NCBI GenBank assembly: GCA_029554925.1
Contig: JAKPUV010000698.1
Span: 1-8,361 of the forward strand
Direction: 5' to 3'
DNA: 8,361 nt
Origin: Candidatus Hydrogenedentota bacterium
Lineage (GTDB): Bacteria > Hydrogenedentota > Hydrogenedentia > Hydrogenedentales > CAITNO01
The notes beneath the pieces were generated by a model that worked only from the letters and a program-made list of their open reading frames with translations, was not told where the DNA came from and searched no databases. Position 1 is the first letter of the stretch; every line of letters starts with the position of its first letter. Below are positions 5,096 through 8,361 of the stretch, in pieces. The position numbers and the translations under genes were made by a program.

Positions 5096-6870
5096 ACCGA
5101 GCCCTGTTCGCCGTCCTCGCGCTGGCGTCCGCCGCGTTTGCCGCCCCCCCCGATCTGCGCACGGGCGCGGCGTTGCACGCCTTTGACCACCTGCACGGCT
5201 ACGCGGAGCAGGCGGAGACCGCCGCGGCCTGCGGCGCGACGGTCATTTACGCCACGGGCCTCGGCATGGACGGCTACACGGGCATCCCGGAGGCGGAGAC
5301 GTGGGAGGCGCACCGGGCGCAGTGCCGCGCCTACAACGACCGCGCCCGCGCCGAGGGCATCCAGGGGATCCTCGGCTACCTCTGCGCCACCTCCATCGTC
5401 GGCCTGGACACCTTTGACGCCCACTGGACCGATGAGATGCGCGCGGAGTTCGGCTCGGCCCCGTCCGACTGGCTCCAGCAGGACGCGGACGGGAATCCGC
5501 TGCCCTCGTGGTACGGCGGCGACTACCGCCCCGCCTGCATGAATAACCCCGGCTGGCGCGCCTACCAGCGCTTCATGGTCCGCAGCCAGATCGAGACGGG
5601 CCACGACGGCGTCTTCTTCGACAACCCGACGGTCCACAACAAGGGCTGCTACTGCCCGCACTGCATGGAGAAGTTCGCCGCCTATCTGAAGGGGAGGGGC
5701 CGGCCCGCAGAGGACGGCAGCCTCGCCGGGCTTCGCCGCGCCGCCCTCGCGCAAAAGGAGGACTTCCTCCGCTTCCGCTGCACCACGGCCCGCGACTTCC
5801 TCCTCGAGATGCGCATGGCGGCCCAGCTAATCCGCCCCGACGCCCTCGTCACGGCGAACAACAGCCTCAACCAGCCCGACGCCCTCTTCGCCCAGTGCCA
5901 CCTCTTCGCCTACAACATTTTCGAGATGAGCCAGGCGGAGGACCTCGTCGTCATCGAGGACATGGGCACCCAGCCCCGGCGGCTGGCCGACGGAACCACG
6001 CTGGAAGGCGGCCCGACCTACGCCCAGCTCCACGCCATCGCCCACGGAAAGCCCGTCGTCGCCTGCACCATCGCGGAGACCGACTACCACACGCCGCCGT
6101 CCCTTGTCCGCCTCGCCATGACCGAGGCCGCCGCCCACAACACGGGCTACCTCCTCTGGCCCACCTGGCCCGAGGACCAGCGCGCCCGCATGGCCGCCGC
6201 CGTGCGCCCCTGCGCCGACTGGCTGCGCGGCCACGCCGACCGGCTCTCCGTCTCGCAGCCCCGCCGCGACGTCGTGCTCCTGCTCCCGTTCCAGAACTGG
6301 GTGAACACGAAGGAGTGCCGCGCCACGTTTCTCGCGCGGGAGCTGCGCAGGCGCAATCTCCAGTTTGAGGTTGCTTCGGAGGACGATTTCGCCGCGAAAC
6401 TGGCGGGCGCGCGTGTCTTGGTGGCGGAGAACGCCGAGGCCCTTTCTCCCGGCCGGCGGGACAGGGCCCGCATTTTCACCAACATGGGCGGCACCCTCAT
6501 CCTCGGCGACAAGAGCGACTGGGCCGACCGCGTGCGCGCCGCCCTGAACCCGCCCGCCGTTGTTCTGGAGGCCCCCGACACCGTCCGCGTTGTCGTCCGC
6601 GACACGGACACCGAAGCCCTCGTCTTCCTCTACAACCTCAACATCGAGCGCCTGTCCTCCTTCGAGGACCGCGTCACCCCCGCCGAAGACCTCCGCGTGA
6701 CGGTCACCGCCCTTGCTGTTGGCACCGTCACCGCGTCCTCCCCCGACCCCGGCGCGTTCAACGGCCCCCTCCCCCACACCGCAGAGCCCACCCCCGAAGG
6801 CGGAATGCGCGTGTCCTTCACCCTCCCCCGGCTCGACACCGGCGCCCTCATCGTGATCGCGCGGCAATAG
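5092..6870 (+). CDS. Exported TIM-barrel glycoside-hydrolase-like protein (GHL6/GH42-like architecture)
   Basis: A 592-aa protein starting at GTG with a clear signal peptide (MNRALFAVLALASAAFA|AP). The N-terminal two thirds look like a (beta/alpha)8 hydrolase-type barrel. MNNPGWRAYQRFM leads to TGHDGVFFDNP at about 170-179, where D177 at a strand end is the best candidate catalytic or substrate-binding acid. This is followed at once by C186-Y-C188-P-H-C191, a combination I associate with hypothetical glycosyl hydrolase family 6 (GHL6) and similar alpha-amylase-superfamily proteins. E278 (IFEMS) and E289 (VVIEDMG) are further candidate acids. From about 392, VVLLLPFQNW...FLARELRRRNLQFEVASEDDF...GGTLILGD looks like the Rossmann-type domain that follows the barrel in GH42 enzymes, and the last 100 or so residues are a beta-sandwich. 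It probably acts on an extracellular or periplasmic glycan; substrate and activity are unknown. The 80-bp gap from the beta-helix gene has no obvious terminator, so co-transcription is likely. An inactive binding protein remains possible. Confidence 0.72.
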   Translation: MNRALFAVLALASAAFAAPPDLRTGAALHAFDHLHGYAEQAETAAACGATVIYATGLGMDGYTGIPEAETWEAHRAQCRAYNDRARAEGIQGILGYLCATSIVGLDTFDAHWTDEMRAEFGSAPSDWLQQDADGNPLPSWYGGDYRPACMNNPGWRAYQRFMVRSQIETGHDGVFFDNPTVHNKGCYCPHCMEKFAAYLKGRGRPAEDGSLAGLRRAALAQKEDFLRFRCTTARDFLLEMRMAAQLIRPDALVTANNSLNQPDALFAQCHLFAYNIFEMSQAEDLVVIEDMGTQPRRLADGTTLEGGPTYAQLHAIAHGKPVVACTIAETDYHTPPSLVRLAMTEAAAHNTGYLLWPTWPEDQRARMAAAVRPCADWLRGHADRLSVSQPRRDVVLLLPFQNWVNTKECRATFLARELRRRNLQFEVASEDDFAAKLAGARVLVAENAEALSPGRRDRARIFTNMGGTLILGDKSDWADRVRAALNPPAVVLEAPDTVRVVVRDTDTEALVFLYNLNIERLSSFEDRVTPAEDLRVTVTALAVGTVTASSPDPGAFNGPLPHTAEPTPEGGMRVSFTLPRLDTGALIVIARQ

Positions 6871-6945
6871 ACCCCGCGGGCCGAAAAGGATCGGGCCCTC
6901 CCGGCCGTCAAATGCCCCCGGCGCGCGCGGGAAACGGGCCGAATG

Positions 6946-6982
6946 TTGACCCGGCCCGCCGAATATGGTACCCTTTCTCCTG
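6946..6982 (+). promoter_or_regulatory. Sigma70-like promoter for ffs-dnaX
   Basis: TTGACC (6946-6951), a 17-bp spacer and TACCCT (6969-6974) form a good housekeeping promoter, with a TG one base upstream of the -10 (TGG-TACCCT) as an extended -10. Transcription should start near 6981, giving a leader of about 70 nt before the SRP RNA core helix that would need trimming. The pattern ATATGGTANNCTTNNNCCTG at 6963-6982 matches the one ahead of the beta-helix gene. A constitutive promoter fits the need for SRP RNA. Confidence 0.7.
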
Positions 6983-7052
6983 CCCTGTCCGCGGGCTGAA
7001 CGGCGGCGGGGCGCTTGATTTCCGCTGGTTTTTGGTCCGGCCTCCCCGGTGG

Positions 7053-7145
7053 CCGGGTCCTGCGCAACGGGAGGCCGGCGAACCCGGTCAGGTCCGAGAG
7101 GAAGCAGCCGCAGTTGGTTCTCTCCGTGTGATGCAGGGCGCCCGG
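7053..7145 (+). ncRNA. ffs: Signal recognition particle RNA, small bacterial (4.5S-like) form
   Basis: This RNA binds Ffh to make the particle that targets nascent membrane and secreted proteins to FtsY and SecYEG. The hallmark domain IV hairpin is plain: GGTCAGG (7086-7092), TCC, a GAGA tetraloop (7096-7099), GGA, then AGCAGCC (7103-7109). GAGA is a GNRA variant of the commoner GGAA. Outward helices are ACGG (7067-7070) with CCGT (7124-7127), GAG with CTC, TCCTGC (7058-7063) with GCAGGG (7133-7138), and CCGGG (7053-7057) with CCCGG (7141-7145). The 5' stretch GGGTCCTGCGCAA resembles the equivalent part of Bacillus scRNA. Only about 50 nt separate the RNA from dnaX, too little for a 3' Alu-domain strand, so I call the small form. 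Exact ends are uncertain by several nt, and processing from a longer precursor is likely. The position directly before dnaX is the arrangement found in many bacteria. Confidence 0.92.
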
Positions 7146-7194
7146 TTTTCCGGCGGGGGCCGCGACCTTAAACCGGCGGGCGGCGGGAGGTTGC

Positions 7195-8361
7195 ATGGCG
7201 GATTCCAACTACACGGTGCTGGCGCGCAAGTGGCGGCCGCAGTCCTTCGACGACGTCGTGGGGCAGGAGCACATCACGCGGACGCTGAAGAACGCCATCG
7301 CCTCGGGCCGCATCCACCACGCCTTTCTCTTCCTGGGCTCCCGGGGCATCGGCAAGACAACGACGGCCCGCATCCTGGCGAAGGCGCTGAACTGCCAGCA
7401 GTCCGACACCCCCACCGTCTCCCCCTGCGGCGTCTGCGACAACTGCGTGTCCATCGCCCAGGGCAGCAACATTGACGTGATCGAGATTGACGGCGCGTCG
7501 AACAACACGGTGGACAACGTGCGGGACATCCGGGACAACGTGCGGATGGTCCCGTCGAGCGGGCGGTACAAGGTGTACATCATTGACGAGGTGCACCAGC
7601 TCTCGACGAGCGCGTTCAACGCCCTGCTGAAGACGCTGGAGGAGCCGCCGGCGCACGCGGTGTTCATCCTGGCAACGACGGAGGCACACAAGATCCCCGC
7701 GACGATCGTGTCTCGGTGCCAGCGTTACGACTTCCGCCGGGTGCCCATGGCGGGCATCGTGGAGCTGCTGCGCAAGATTCTGGCGAAGGAGGGGCGCGCG
7801 GCGACGGACGAGGCGCTCTTCGCCATCGCGCGGGCGGCCGAGGGCGGCGTGCGCGACTCCGAGGGCGTCCTCGACGAACTGATGACCTACTGCGACGGCG
7901 AGATCACGTTCAAGGACGTGTTCGACGTGCTGGGGCTGGTGGACTGGCGGGTCATGCACACGCTGTGCGACGCCCTGCTGGCGGGCGACGTGGCGCGCCA
8001 GATGACGGTGGTGGAGGAGGTGATCACGGCGGGCAAGGACCTGTCGCAGTTCGTGGAGGAGCTGCTGCGCTACTTCCGCAACCTCCTGGTCTGCAAGTCG
8101 TCGAAGGACGCGGAAATCCTGCGTCTGCCGGAGGACGAGACGGCGGAGCTTTCGCGCCGGGCGGCCCGCTTTCCGATGGTGAAGCTGCTGAACATCGTGG
8201 AGCAGTTCGCCGCGCTCACGAACGGCTTCGACTCGCAGATCGCCCAGCGCACGGCGCTGGAGGCCCTGCTCATCCGCCTGTCCCGCGTGGACACGGATGT
8301 CTCCCTCGACACGGTCATGGAGAAGCTGATCCTGCTGGGGGCCGGGGGGGTGGTCCCCGCG
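7195..8361 (+). CDS. dnaX: DNA polymerase III subunit tau/gamma (clamp loader), 5' part
   Basis: The first 389 codons of DnaX, the ATPase of the clamp loader that opens and places the beta sliding clamp and, as tau, links the polymerase cores to the helicase. The protein begins MADSNYTVLARKWRPQSFDDVVGQ, the standard DnaX opening. The Walker A motif is GSRGIGKT (48-55), Walker B is YIIDEVHQL with D131-E132, and the SRC arginine-finger motif is at 173-175. The zinc module has C67, C78, C81 and C84; its first spacer is ten residues, against eight in E. coli. AAA+ domains I and II are followed by the domain III helical region from about residue 240 (FDVLGLVDW, then LSQFVEELLRYFRNLL). The start at 7195 follows GGAGG (7186-7190) by only 4 nt, rather tight. 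The frame is open to the window edge, so the tau-specific C-terminus and any frameshift site for gamma cannot be seen. It is probably co-transcribed with the SRP RNA. Confidence 0.97.
   Translation, partial: MADSNYTVLARKWRPQSFDDVVGQEHITRTLKNAIASGRIHHAFLFLGSRGIGKTTTARILAKALNCQQSDTPTVSPCGVCDNCVSIAQGSNIDVIEIDGASNNTVDNVRDIRDNVRMVPSSGRYKVYIIDEVHQLSTSAFNALLKTLEEPPAHAVFILATTEAHKIPATIVSRCQRYDFRRVPMAGIVELLRKILAKEGRAATDEALFAIARAAEGGVRDSEGVLDELMTYCDGEITFKDVFDVLGLVDWRVMHTLCDALLAGDVARQMTVVEEVITAGKDLSQFVEELLRYFRNLLVCKSSKDAEILRLPEDETAELSRRAARFPMVKLLNIVEQFAALTNGFDSQIAQRTALEALLIRLSRVDTDVSLDTVMEKLILLGAGGVVPA

Noticed and set aside
6878..6898. Possible terminator after the TIM-barrel gene: GGGCC, 11-nt loop, GGCCC
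   Set aside because: The stem is only 5 bp with a long loop and no T-run follows; similar stems are expected by chance in this GC-rich sequence. Rho-dependent or unrecognised termination is equally likely.
6982..7052. The roughly 70 nt before the SRP core as the 5' Alu domain of a large (Bacillus-type) SRP RNA
   Set aside because: No matching 3' strand fits in the 50 nt before dnaX, and the conserved UGUAA-type loop of the bacterial Alu domain is not seen. It reads better as a precursor leader.
7195..8361. A gamma-producing ribosomal frameshift site in dnaX
   Set aside because: No A-rich slippery sequence is visible in the part present, and the usual position lies beyond the window's right edge.

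Overview
The window is GC-rich (roughly 70% by eye) bacterial DNA from a chromosome that pairs a housekeeping locus (SRP RNA followed by dnaX) with a block of secreted carbohydrate-related genes. A GH127-type enzyme with a C-terminal LamG-like domain, a repeat-rich right-handed beta-helix protein with a 'choice-of-anchor Q'-like end, and a TIM-barrel hydrolase-like protein, combined with the base composition, recall the large secretomes of Planctomycetota, Hydrogenedentota, Lentisphaerota or Verrucomicrobiota. That is an impression from protein style; nothing in the window fixes the phylum.

Layout, left to right. (1) Positions 1-153: the C-terminal end of an unidentified protein on the + strand. 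(2) 178-2892, - strand: a secreted GH127-like beta-L-arabinofuranosidase homologue (904 aa), convergent with gene 1. (3) 2893-3097: a 205-bp divergent intergenic region with two GC-rich hairpins and a probable extended -10 promoter for the rightward gene. (4) 3098-5011, +: a 637-aa exported beta-helix protein with eight NC-F-x-x-N repeats followed by two Ig-like modules. (5) 5092-6870, +: a 592-aa exported TIM-barrel glycoside-hydrolase-like protein, 80 bp downstream and probably co-transcribed with gene 4. (6) 6946-6974: a sigma70-like promoter, then the small bacterial SRP RNA (about 7053-7145), then (7) dnaX from 7195, running off the right end. The dnaX reading frame is open to the edge of the window.

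Genes 2, 4 and 5 all appear to act outside the cytoplasm and plausibly form a small glycan-handling locus: an arabinofuranosidase-like enzyme, a surface or secreted repeat protein, and a second hydrolase-like protein. No transporter, SusC/D pair, sulfatase or regulator is visible, so this is not a recognisable polysaccharide utilisation locus. ffs and dnaX form the standard unit found in many bacteria.

The most unusual signals are small. All three secreted-protein genes carry a two-codon ATG-NNN-TGA mini-ORF between the Shine-Dalgarno and the true start, its stop overlapping that start. The promoter regions of the beta-helix gene and of ffs-dnaX share a 20-nt pattern, ATATGGTANNCTTNNNCCTG. 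The beta-helix has one invariant cysteine per coil, predicting a stacked cysteine ladder. I see no CRISPR array, transposon, phage gene, defence system or tRNA, and no clearly new multi-gene system.
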